Of a stretch of 22,756 bases of DNA, positions 1 through 7,003 are shown piece by piece. Under the pieces are notes generated by a model. It was not told the origin of the DNA and did no database searches. It worked only from the letters and a program-made list of their open reading frames with translations. Every line of letters begins with the position of its first letter. The stretch's first letter is position 1. This DNA comes from an uncultured Phascolarctobacterium sp. (GTDB taxonomy: Bacteria; Bacillota; Negativicutes; Acidaminococcales; Acidaminococcaceae): positions 1-22,756 of the forward strand of contig URGS01000029.1 of assembly GCA_900547415.1 (NCBI GenBank), in the 5' to 3' direction. Both the position numbers and the translations under genes were made by a program.

Positions 1-3000
1 GCCGGTGATGAGAGCGAGGCGTACATGGACGACCCCAATAATTCTGGAATTTATAAGCTAAACACTATCTGCAACGACGATTCTAACATTATTCCTCTGC
101 TGCATACACCAGCTCCCTGTGCCTTTGAGCGGGATGAGAACGGCGTGTTCCAGCAGATCAAAGATTGGAAACCGGATGAGGACGAGGAGGACACGGATAT
201 GGAAATTTTACAACAATGCCAAAGTTGGAACGGAAATGGAGAGTACAAAAAAATCGTTGATGCGCTAGAGACCATCCCTGCGGAGGAGCGCACTCCTGAG
301 ATGGACAGCGAGCTGGCCCGTGCCTATAACAATTTGGCAGCGCCTAGTGATAGGGAGCTGTTCAAAAAGGCTATTGCCCTGCTGCAGCCTCATGAGGAAT
401 ATTTTGCAGGTGACCACTGCTGGAATTTCCGCATGGGTTATGCTTATTACTATCTTGATCAGGAGGGACGTGCTTTAAGATATTTTGAAAAGGCGTTAGA
501 GGCTCGCCCTGGTGACGAGGATACCCAGGAGCTTATTGAGTCTTGCAAAAAGGGTATTTCTTTGCCTAGATTTGCAATGTGCTTTAGAGAGCGAACCGAA
601 ATTTTTTGGGAGACCTTTGCTGAGATGGAAGCAGAGCTGCGCCAGATGATGGATGAAGACAAGGACCGCACCCGTGGAGCAGAGATTGTGGCTCAAATGC
701 AGGGCGCTTTGAACAATGTTTTTGATGAAGTTTCCTTTGAGATGGGCTTTAATGGTGAAAAGCACGAGCTTATCCTTACGCCTGAGGGAGACAAGGTCAA
801 TTTGTTTGAGCTGGTTTACTTCCAAAAGCACGCTCCTAAAGAGGTTTTAGAGCACTGGAATATTTTAGTTGGTCGTCAGCCTATACAGAACATAGGCCTG
901 CGCACTGATGATGGCTGGGAAATTTCTGGAGATGACGTACTGGTTTGGCTGGAGGATAAGGGTGAAAATAGCTTTGCTATCTCTGCTTACTGTGAAAAGC
1001 TGCTGCCAATGCTTCAAGAAAACGAGGGCAGAGTATGGTGGATGCTTACTACTCTTACAGACCAGGTGCTGGGAGAAATCCCCCATATGCGCTATATCGA
1101 AAGCTTTGATGTACTTGATGAAACTAAGGCGGAGCCTTATTTTCTTATGTCTCAGCTTCCTGATAAGCTTAGGGAATTGGGCTTGGAGCTGTCAACTGAT
1201 CCAGAGGCGTATTTGGAAAACTACATTGGCTACCAGATGAAGCCAAATGAAGATACTGACGCTGATTGGCGTCTTGATGTAATGGTTGGCTCTACCAATT
1301 GTGTACCGCTGATTAATGGGTATCTGAGTGCTGATAATGATTATATGGATAATCTTCATGCTGACGGTGTGGTAGCAGGCTTCTTCTGCTATCCGCTGGA
1401 TACACTGCGTGAGGAGGAAGGCAGTCAGAAGATTTTCGATTTTCGTGATAAATTAGAGGAAGTATTCCTTGTGGATGATGGTCCTGATGTGCTTACTCTT
1501 ACTGGTGGTGCAACTGGTCTTTACTGTGGCTATGTGGACTTTATTGCATGGGATATTAGAAGTGCGTTGAACATGGCTAAAGAGTTCTTTGAAGGTACGG
1601 ATGTTCATTGGGCCAGCTTCCACACTTTCCGTAGAGAAGCAGGCTCTGTAACCTTAAAGGATACACAGGATAACGAGCCTGAAACAGAGGCTGAGGAAAA
1701 ATTTAGCCAGCCAGATGTCTACACAGAGTCTGAGATGGATACTATTGAGGAACATATAGATAAATATTTTGGCAAGGTTGATAATGTGTTCCACGAGCTT
1801 GTTTCCCCAGATATTCATGTTGATATTTGCATTGTACCGCCTACTGAGGAGCGTGATTATTACACACTGGTAACTATGGGTATGGGCGCACACAGGATGA
1901 ATGTGCCTGATGAACTGGCGGAATACAAGCTGGAGCGTGCAGAGCTGGCCATCGCTCTGCCTACGAACTGGAAACTGGATCAGGGATCTATAAAGGATGA
2001 ACAGTGGTATTGGCCTATTCGCCTGCTGAAATCCTTGGCCCGTTTGCCAATTGCCAACGATACATGGTTAGGCTATGGCCATACAATGGATAATGAAAAT
2101 GACTTTACTGAAAATACGAAGCTTTGTGCTGCAATTCTTGTTGCACCTCAGGATATGGAGGATGGCGGCGAGGTTTTCACTTTGCCAAGCGGTGAAGATG
2201 TTAACTTCTATCAGGTTATTCCTCTTTACCGAGATGAGATGGAGTACAAAATAGCTCATGATGCAGATGCACTGCTGGACAAAATGAACGGTATTAGCTT
2301 TGTGGTAAACCCCACCCGCCAAAATGCTATCACTCGTGGAACCATTTCTGATAAAGACTTTGACGGCGAGATGGACGATGCTTATTATCACATCGAGAGC
2401 ATCGAGGAGAAGGAGCTGCCAATTGACCCCATCAATGCTTATAATCACATGGCTATTTATCTGCGTTGGTGCATGGAGCATGATTTGATGGGCGAAGACT
2501 TTCTTGCTAAGTACAGTGATGTAGTAGAAAAGGTTAAGACTGACCCAGCTAGTGTAGACCTGAGAGAGTTTATTCGTGATGAGCTGGATGACTGTCTGTT
2601 TTCTGTGATGTTTAATAAGCAAGGACGTGCCTTTGCTGGCTATTATTACGGAGAGGGCGACAGCCCCTATTATCCTGCCGATATTGACGATAATGCATTT
2701 AGCTTCTTTGGCGCAGAAAAATATCATTCTGAGGAGTTTCAAGACGAAGCCTATTTGTTTATCCCCTTTGACGAGGACTACTATCAGACTATGGCAAAGG
2801 TGATTGATGAACGCTTTGCTAATTGGCAGGGACAGAGCTTTGATGAGGATACTTTGGAGCCTTCTGAGGTGGCGGATGCTCTTATGGAATATCTGGACTG
2901 TGAATGCACCTATTTTCCATCTATGGCAGATGATGACCCCATTATGTCTGCGTATAGCTATGCTAAGCGAGAAGGCATTAAAAAGGGCTTTGTGCCTGTA

Positions 3001-3621
3001 TTGATTAGAGCTGATGATGAAACTCTGTTAGAGTGCTTGGTGATGAACCCTGAGCCTGAAAATGACGATTGCTATGAGTTTGACCTGAAAGCTGTGGAGG
3101 AGTATCGTAAAAAGCTGCTGGCTGCTCCTGTAAAGGAGGCAGAGGCTGTTTTGAAGGAAATGGTTGGACAGCGCAAGGAAGATGCAGCAGATGATGATAT
3201 GGACTGGGATGAGGATGTTTTAGGAGCAATGGAAGGTGGCTTTGAAAATAGCCGCTTCTCCAGCTACTGGAACGATGATACTGAGATGACCTATCCTGTC
3301 ATTTTGGCAAAAATTCCTGTAAAGAATCCGTGGGAGATTTTTGCATATCTTCCCTTTGGTAACTGGAATGACTGCCCCGATACACCAGAGCTGATGGCTG
3401 TAACAAAATACTGGTTTGAACAGTATGGTGCAGTGCCTGCGGTTATGAGCCACGATGAGCTGGAGCTGCTGCTTCCTGCTCCTGTAGGCAAGGAAAAGGC
3501 TATGGATTTGGCAGTAGAAATGTATGGTTTATGCCCTGACATGGATCAAAACTTTGATGAAATTGGGGCTTTGGCAGATTCTCTTTGGCAGTCCAAAGTT
3601 TGGTACTTCTGGTGGGATTGA
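1..3621 (+). CDS. Multidomain polyimmunity-type protein (Imm33/DUF2185-like end, TPR, SUFU, DUF4253), 5' partial
   Basis: The frame is open from base 1 through the first ATG (base 25), so the gene very probably starts upstream of the window. Residue numbers below count from that ATG. Residues 1-50 (NSGIYKLNTICN, then CAFERDENG) resemble the end of a DUF2185/Imm33 immunity domain. About 56-180 is alpha-helical and TPR-like (GYAYYYLDQEGRALRYFEKAL). About 182-555 is a large middle region that I cannot name. About 571-765 is a SUFU (suppressor-of-fused) domain, with YYTLVTMGMGAHRMNVP, WPIRLLKSLARLP and VNFYQVIPLY. About 800-917 may be another immunity-like module. The last 110 residues match DUF4253 (IFAYLPFGNWNDCPDTPEL, ending in VWYFWWD). 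No signal peptide or membrane segment is visible, so it is probably cytoplasmic. SUFU and Imm33 are known as immunity domains of polymorphic toxin systems. That this protein neutralises toxins is inference. Confidence 0.85.
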   Translation, partial: AGDESEAYMDDPNNSGIYKLNTICNDDSNIIPLLHTPAPCAFERDENGVFQQIKDWKPDEDEEDTDMEILQQCQSWNGNGEYKKIVDALETIPAEERTPEMDSELARAYNNLAAPSDRELFKKAIALLQPHEEYFAGDHCWNFRMGYAYYYLDQEGRALRYFEKALEARPGDEDTQELIESCKKGISLPRFAMCFRERTEIFWETFAEMEAELRQMMDEDKDRTRGAEIVAQMQGALNNVFDEVSFEMGFNGEKHELILTPEGDKVNLFELVYFQKHAPKEVLEHWNILVGRQPIQNIGLRTDDGWEISGDDVLVWLEDKGENSFAISAYCEKLLPMLQENEGRVWWMLTTLTDQVLGEIPHMRYIESFDVLDETKAEPYFLMSQLPDKLRELGLELSTDPEAYLENYIGYQMKPNEDTDADWRLDVMVGSTNCVPLINGYLSADNDYMDNLHADGVVAGFFCYPLDTLREEEGSQKIFDFRDKLEEVFLVDDGPDVLTLTGGATGLYCGYVDFIAWDIRSALNMAKEFFEGTDVHWASFHTFRREAGSVTLKDTQDNEPETEAEEKFSQPDVYTESEMDTIEEHIDKYFGKVDNVFHELVSPDIHVDICIVPPTEERDYYTLVTMGMGAHRMNVPDELAEYKLERAELAIALPTNWKLDQGSIKDEQWYWPIRLLKSLARLPIANDTWLGYGHTMDNENDFTENTKLCAAILVAPQDMEDGGEVFTLPSGEDVNFYQVIPLYRDEMEYKIAHDADALLDKMNGISFVVNPTRQNAITRGTISDKDFDGEMDDAYYHIESIEEKELPIDPINAYNHMAIYLRWCMEHDLMGEDFLAKYSDVVEKVKTDPASVDLREFIRDELDDCLFSVMFNKQGRAFAGYYYGEGDSPYYPADIDDNAFSFFGAEKYHSEEFQDEAYLFIPFDEDYYQTMAKVIDERFANWQGQSFDEDTLEPSEVADALMEYLDCECTYFPSMADDDPIMSAYSYAKREGIKKGFVPVLIRADDETLLECLVMNPEPENDDCYEFDLKAVEEYRKKLLAAPVKEAEAVLKEMVGQRKEDAADDDMDWDEDVLGAMEGGFENSRFSSYWNDDTEMTYPVILAKIPVKNPWEIFAYLPFGNWNDCPDTPELMAVTKYWFEQYGAVPAVMSHDELELLLPAPVGKEKAMDLAVEMYGLCPDMDQNFDEIGALADSLWQSKVWYFWWD

Positions 3622-3636
3622 TGTGTGGTGGAAAAA

Positions 3637-4500
3637 ATGAACGAATACTTGAAAAAATATATTGAATTAAAAAAGCAGTTTACTGTGACTGATGGCGGTC
3701 CTGATTGTATATGTGCACTCTACAAATTTAAGGAAGAGCTGGAGCAAAACGAGAATAAGCAGGCTAGGGAAGTTCTTGTTGATGTCTATGACATGCTAGA
3801 CTTAAAAAAAGATGCATATAATTTACTCTGTCAAATTGGTGATTTCTCAGATAAAAAGACACTCAAACGGTTAGGCGTTTTAAAGGAATATGCGGAAAAT
3901 TGGGGAAACTATTATGCTATTCCAAAACCAAAAACTTCCGAGGAAAAGCAAGAAGATAGGGATCGACAGGCTAAATTAGGCTTGCCAACGTTTAGATATC
4001 ATCCCAACCCGTTGGCAACAGGTGCTTTTGAGGAGTCTGCTGATGGAGTTATTTGTGACTGCTGTGGCAAGAAGACTCATGTTTTCTATACAGATCCCTT
4101 TTATGCTGTGGATGATATTGAATATCTTTGTCCTGCTTGTATAGCTAACGGAGATGCAGCTAGAAAATATGACGGCAGTTTTCAAGATGATTTTTCTGTT
4201 GATGATGGTGTTGACGACCCTGAAAAGCTAGACGAGCTCATTCACCGTACTCCCGGCTATTGCGGTTGGCAGCAGGAATACTGGCGCGCTCACTGTGGCG
4301 ACTACTGTGCCTATCTAGGTCGTGTTGGTGCCAGAGAACTGCGGGCATTGGGCGTACTTGAGGAGGTGCTGGATGACCATATTTGGGACGAAGAACAGAA
4401 AGAAATGATTCGGGAATCCGTCAATGGCGGACACCTGCAATGCTATCTGTTCCAGTGCCTCTGCTGCGGAAAGCATCTGGTTTGGATGGATTTTGATTAA
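3637..4500 (+). CDS. CbrC family (UPF0167) protein with N-terminal extension
   Basis: This 287-aa protein follows the polyimmunity gene by 15 bases. I chose ATG 3637 because GGTGG lies just upstream; an in-frame GTG at 3625 is the alternative. The C-terminal two thirds match the CbrC family, named after an E. coli protein linked to colicin E2 tolerance: PTFRYHPNPLATGAFE, then cysteine pairs (ICDCCGKK, LCPACIANGDAARKYDGSF), HCGDYCAYLG, and a last CLCCGKHLVWMDFD. The CxxC and CC motifs suggest zinc binding. The first ~115 residues are helical and not recognised. By hand count the first two thirds of the gene run at about 30-40% GC and the last ~280 bases at about 45-58%, a mosaic pattern. A role in toxin tolerance or immunity is inferred from family and neighbours; the biochemistry is unknown. 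Confidence 0.82.
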   Translation: MNEYLKKYIELKKQFTVTDGGPDCICALYKFKEELEQNENKQAREVLVDVYDMLDLKKDAYNLLCQIGDFSDKKTLKRLGVLKEYAENWGNYYAIPKPKTSEEKQEDRDRQAKLGLPTFRYHPNPLATGAFEESADGVICDCCGKKTHVFYTDPFYAVDDIEYLCPACIANGDAARKYDGSFQDDFSVDDGVDDPEKLDELIHRTPGYCGWQQEYWRAHCGDYCAYLGRVGARELRALGVLEEVLDDHIWDEEQKEMIRESVNGGHLQCYLFQCLCCGKHLVWMDFD

Positions 4501-4515
4501 AGAGGAGAAAATAAT

Positions 4516-5292
4516 ATGGGACTTGATATCTACGCTGGAACATTGACTCGGTACTATTCTCACAACTGGAAAACTGTTGTCCAGAAGTGGGCGGAGGAAA
4601 ATGGCTATACCTTCAACCGGATTACGACGGATGGAGAACATGCTGATAATGAAGAGAAGCTGTCCCCAGCTGAGGTTCAGGCTGCGGTGGAGAACTGGCG
4701 GGATCAGATTTTGAACGCCATTTCACAGTCTGACCAGCTCTATACTCCTTGGCCGGAGGATAATGAGCGGCCTTATTACACCGACAAGCCAGATTGGGAT
4801 GCATTCGGAGCTATGCTACTGGTGGCTGCCTGCCATACATACGGGGAGCCAGTGCCTCTTACCGTGGAGAAGGATTGGATTTTCATGGATCATCCTCTGG
4901 TCGTCCGGCTTGCATCGGATGAGGAGCGGGTGTGGTCCCTGTTTCGGGGGGCAACTTGGTGGCTTCCACTAACCGACAGCTTTCTTTTCCAAGGTCCTCT
5001 GCCCACCGATGATCAGACAATGATTGCCACCTTGGGCGGACTACGGAAGGAACTGGAAAAGCTGAACCATTTGGCATGGCAGGCCGATGAGGACACCATC
5101 CTTGGCTGGACCGACACTGAGGGATACCAGGTAGACGGAACCATAGACTCAGATGGACAGTACAGCAAGGCAGACATCCCAGAACACACCCAATATGACA
5201 CCCAATCCCTTGCAAAGTTTGCCTTCTCTATGTTTTGGCGGGCCATGCGGTTTGCCGAGGAACAGCAGGTGCCTATCTTGCTTGATTATTAA
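4516..5292 (+). CDS. Unrecognised 258-aa cytoplasmic protein of the immunity cluster
   Basis: AGAGGAG sits about 10 bases before the ATG and the gap to the CbrC gene is 15 bases, so it is very likely co-transcribed. The protein begins MGLDIYAGTLTRYY and is rich in Trp and acidic residues (WAEENGY, TPWPEDNERPYY, FRGATWWLPL, FSMFWRAMRF). It has no membrane segment, signal peptide or catalytic motif that I recognise. Hand-counted 60-base blocks give about 50-63% GC, with CGG, GGA and ACC codons, against about 47% in sampled blocks of the first gene, which hints at separate acquisition. Its acidic, aromatic character and its place behind CbrC and SUFU/Imm33 proteins make an immunity or partner protein plausible, but that rests on context alone. 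Confidence 0.75.
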   Translation: MGLDIYAGTLTRYYSHNWKTVVQKWAEENGYTFNRITTDGEHADNEEKLSPAEVQAAVENWRDQILNAISQSDQLYTPWPEDNERPYYTDKPDWDAFGAMLLVAACHTYGEPVPLTVEKDWIFMDHPLVVRLASDEERVWSLFRGATWWLPLTDSFLFQGPLPTDDQTMIATLGGLRKELEKLNHLAWQADEDTILGWTDTEGYQVDGTIDSDGQYSKADIPEHTQYDTQSLAKFAFSMFWRAMRFAEEQQVPILLDY

Positions 5293-5304
5293 GCGTGTGG
5301 TACT

Positions 5305-5445
5305 ATGAACGGAGTAGTAATAATTGTAGGCCTTCTTCTTGCGGCTATGCTGGTTAAACTGCTTATAGACAGAGATTGGGTAGGTTTAGCTGTATTTTTG
5401 GTAGTTGTTTTTCTAGTGTTCTTTACAGGTAGAGGATCTAAGTAA
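5305..5445 (+). CDS. Small two-helix membrane protein, 46 aa
   Basis: A short open frame starts 12 bases after the previous stop and ends just before a strong terminator. The product has two hydrophobic stretches, residues 4-21 (VVIIVGLLLAAMLVKLLI) and 26-40 (VGLAVFLVVVFLVFF), separated by a charged DRDW turn, with a basic end (GRGSK). It looks like a helical hairpin membrane miniprotein. No convincing Shine-Dalgarno site precedes ATG 5305, so it may be translationally coupled or weakly expressed. The strongly patterned hydrophobicity and its position inside the transcription unit argue that it is real. Function unknown. Confidence 0.55.
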   Translation: MNGVVIIVGLLLAAMLVKLLIDRDWVGLAVFLVVVFLVFFTGRGSK

Positions 5446-5465
5446 AGTATGACCTGTATATCAAT

Positions 5466-5510
5466 AAAGGGTGGTTCTTCAAAATTTTGAGGAACTGCCC
5501 TTTAATTTTT
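5466..5510 (+). terminator. Rho-independent terminator of the immunity cluster
   Basis: A long stem (AAAGGGTGGTTCTTC with GAGGAACTGCCCTTT, up to 19 pairs including G-U pairs, centred on AAAATTTT) is followed by AATTTTT. It closes the unit of the four + strand genes before it. Confidence 0.85.
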
Positions 5511-5573
5511 CATAGCATAGAGATTTGAAAATGGGATTTTGTTTAAGATTTATTAGATTAGGGGTTTATGTAG

Positions 5574-5606
5574 AAAACAAAAAATGGCAGCGCTAAGCGC
5601 TACCAT
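5574..5606 (-). terminator. Possible second terminator hairpin downstream of tRNA-Glu
   Basis: On the - strand, ATGGTAGCGCT and AGCGCTGCCAT pair around one base with one mismatch, and the stem is followed by a T-rich run. It could be a back-up terminator for the tRNA operon. One arm repeats the tRNA-Glu 3' end. Confidence 0.45.
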
Positions 5607-5665
5607 CGGTAAAATTTATAAGACTGCAAGAATTATTTATAAAGTTCATATATTTCTATTACACA

Positions 5666-5697
5666 AATAAAAAAGCTCACACATTCGTGTGAGCTTT
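5666..5697 (-). terminator. Rho-independent terminator of the tRNA-Gln/tRNA-Glu operon
   Basis: A perfect 11-bp stem (AAAGCTCACAC / GTGTGAGCTTT) with a 4-base loop is followed on the - strand by TTTTTTATTT. It lies about 10 bases past the tRNA-Glu CCA end. Confidence 0.85.
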
Positions 5698-5706
5698 AAT
5701 CTCAGT

Positions 5707-5781
5707 TGGTAGCGCTAAAGGGAATCGAACCCTTGATTTCGCCTTGAGAGGGCGACGTCTTAGCCGCTTGACCATAGCGCC
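5707..5781 (-). tRNA. tRNA-Glu (anticodon CTC)
   Basis: The - strand folds as a full cloverleaf of 75 bases including an encoded CCA. The acceptor is GGCGCTA/TAGCGCT (first pair G-U) with discriminator A, the anticodon stem is TCGCC/GGCGA, the loop is CTCTCAA giving anticodon CTC, and the T arm is GGGTTCGATTCCC. It reads GAG. It lies 3 bases behind tRNA-Gln and is surely processed from the same transcript. Confidence 0.95.
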
Positions 5782-5784
5782 ATT

Positions 5785-5858
5785 TGGCTCCGGGACTAGG
5801 ACTCGAACCCAGACCGAATGATCCAGAGTCACTTGTGCTACCATTACACCATCCCGGA
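5785..5858 (-). tRNA. tRNA-Gln (anticodon CTG)
   Basis: The - strand gives a 74-base cloverleaf with encoded CCA: acceptor TCCGGGA/TCCCGGA, discriminator G, anticodon loop CTCTGGA giving CTG, T-arm loop GGTTCGAGTCC. It reads CAG. It is the first gene of the two-tRNA operon. A hairpin in the leader overlaps its first three bases. Confidence 0.95.
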
Positions 5859-5887
5859 ACAGTTTGCTGTTCCTTAGAACGTAATTA

Positions 5888-5916
5888 AGTATAACAGACG
5901 ATTACGTATTTGGCAA
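5888..5916 (-). promoter_or_regulatory. Promoter of the tRNA-Gln/tRNA-Glu operon
   Basis: On the - strand TTGCCA (-35) and TATACT (-10) are spaced by exactly 17 bases, about 30 bases before the tRNA-Gln gene. Phased A-tracts lie directly upstream. Confidence 0.8.
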
Positions 5917-5919
5917 GTC

Positions 5920-5957
5920 TTTTTTTAGAAATTTTTTATAATTTTTTTAGCTTTTTT
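5920..5957 (-). promoter_or_regulatory. Phased A-tracts / UP-element-like region upstream of the tRNA promoter
   Basis: Four homopolymer runs of 6-7 bases (T on +, A on -) are centred near 5923, 5934.5, 5945 and 5954.5, about one helical turn apart, directly upstream of the -35 box. Such phasing is known to bend DNA and to feed the RNA polymerase alpha subunit at stable-RNA promoters. That it does so here is inference. Confidence 0.55.
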
Positions 5958-6087
5958 CATCCCATTCTTCAAATAGCCATAAACACTAGCTGTTGAAATA
6001 AGCGTTGCTGCGTTAATTAAAGCACGGTCAGCGCTTTAAACAGAATGTGTTACGCTTTTTCCAGGCCTAAAGTGTACGAGCTGTGTT

Positions 6088-6654
6088 TTACTCAATGAGG
6101 ACCAGACCATAAACCTTGAGCTGGGTAATAGGTCCATTGATGACCTTCATGTTAAAGCCATTATCATTAGCCAGGGCAAAGACATCAATGCCGCAGGCTT
6201 CCAAGGAAGGGCGAGCCTTTGTAGGATGTACGCATTTTTCCAAATTACATTTGTCGCACAGACGGCAGCGGCCTGCCTTGAGAGCGAAGGAACGATAGTG
6301 ATTTAATAAAAAGGCATCGCGTTCGATTTTCAGGAGTACCTCTAATAAATCGTTACAAAGCTGTGTATCAATAGAGGTAAAATCTTTGGCTGTTGCCTCA
6401 GGGCAGTCGATAGTATATTCCACAATGATTCCGTATTTGTATTCGGAGAGGAAGCGTTGTGTTTCGTCGTAGGAGGGGGCGTAGGGAGGACAGCACAGGT
6501 TGGAGCCGAAATTGGGGCAGCCATATTGGCACTTCATTCTTGTCCATAAACCTACCTGAATTGTAGATATATCTACAATTTTAGTTGCACTTGCTCCATA
6601 GGATAGAGCTTTTTCCTGAAGCTCCTTTAAATTCTTTGATAGATTTTCAGTCAT
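6088..6654 (-). CDS. DUF2284 family putative metal-binding protein
   Basis: This 188-aa cytoplasmic protein has 11 cysteines in the DUF2284 pattern: C42 and C46 (KCQYGCPNFG), C54-C55 followed by PPYAPS, and C130, C133, C136 and C141 (CRLCDKCNLEKCVHP), then EACGIDVF and a C-terminal IEV-like VYGLVLIE. The cysteine spacing suggests an iron-sulfur or other metal site, but no reaction is established for the family. The start has GGAGG 10 bases upstream on the - strand. It is a single-gene unit divergent from the hydrolase. An extended -10 and a 16-bp palindrome precede it. I see no clear terminator downstream. Confidence 0.82.
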   Translation of the reverse strand: MTENLSKNLKELQEKALSYGASATKIVDISTIQVGLWTRMKCQYGCPNFGSNLCCPPYAPSYDETQRFLSEYKYGIIVEYTIDCPEATAKDFTSIDTQLCNDLLEVLLKIERDAFLLNHYRSFALKAGRCRLCDKCNLEKCVHPTKARPSLEACGIDVFALANDNGFNMKVINGPITQLKVYGLVLIE

Positions 6655-6689
6655 AATGATATAGCCTCCATTTTTGAAAAAATTATCTG

Positions 6690-6705
6690 CAGAATGAGCA
6701 TTCTG
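6690..6705. promoter_or_regulatory. 16-bp palindrome at the DUF2284 transcription start
   Basis: CAGAATG-AG-CATTCTG is a perfect 7-2-7 inverted repeat. Relative to the - strand -10 box it covers roughly +1 to +15, a typical repressor operator position. The regulator is unknown. Confidence 0.4.
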
Positions 6706-6710
6706 TGGTA

Positions 6711-6719
6711 ATTATAGCA
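6711..6719 (-). promoter_or_regulatory. Extended -10 promoter of the DUF2284 gene
   Basis: The - strand reads TGCTATAAT, a perfect -10 with the TGn extension. No good -35 is seen at 17-18 bases, as is common for extended -10 promoters. Confidence 0.5.
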
Positions 6720-6938
6720 TAATCTGCTGTAGTAATATGTATAAAAATAGTGTTATTTTTTAGTGGCTATGCAACATGGATTGTAGTCTTTGTAAAATTT
6801 ACTCAGATTATTGTTATACTTTTTATGTATGATTTGCTGTAAAAGTGGAAATAGCTAGCTTAAATGCATATTAGTTGCTTATTTTTTGAGCTTTGTAAAA
6901 AATATATTCTCACCTTGGTAGAACGGTGGCTTGTAGTT

Positions 6939-6968
6939 TTGCCTAAAACCACTGATGAGTGTTATAAT
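6939..6968 (+). promoter_or_regulatory. Promoter of the alpha/beta hydrolase gene
   Basis: TTGCCT and TATAAT are spaced by 18 bases, with a TGT extension before the -10. The site lies about 35 bases before the start codon. Confidence 0.6.
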
Positions 6969-7003
6969 GAAGTCAGCTTTATAACTAAAAGGAGGGCGTA
7001 CAC

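Larger units (their letters stand above)
6655..7003. other. Divergent intergenic region between DUF2284 and hydrolase genes
   Basis: This AT-rich stretch holds leader and promoter elements for both flanking genes: the - strand TGCTATAAT with a palindrome at 6690-6705, and a + strand promoter at 6939-6968. A second TGTTATACT extended -10-like site on + lies near 6812-6820 with no good -35. I see no gene or structured RNA of known type. A + frame from 6864 runs into the hydrolase gene but has no ribosome site. Confidence 0.6.

Noticed and set aside
2068..2742. 224-codon - strand frame opposite the SUFU region
   Set aside because: Lies wholly within the large + strand gene, with no ribosome site or family.
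6012..6040. Possible terminator of the DUF2284 gene (AAAGC/GCTTT)
   Set aside because: Five-base stem with a nine-base loop and no T-run on the - strand; too weak to call.
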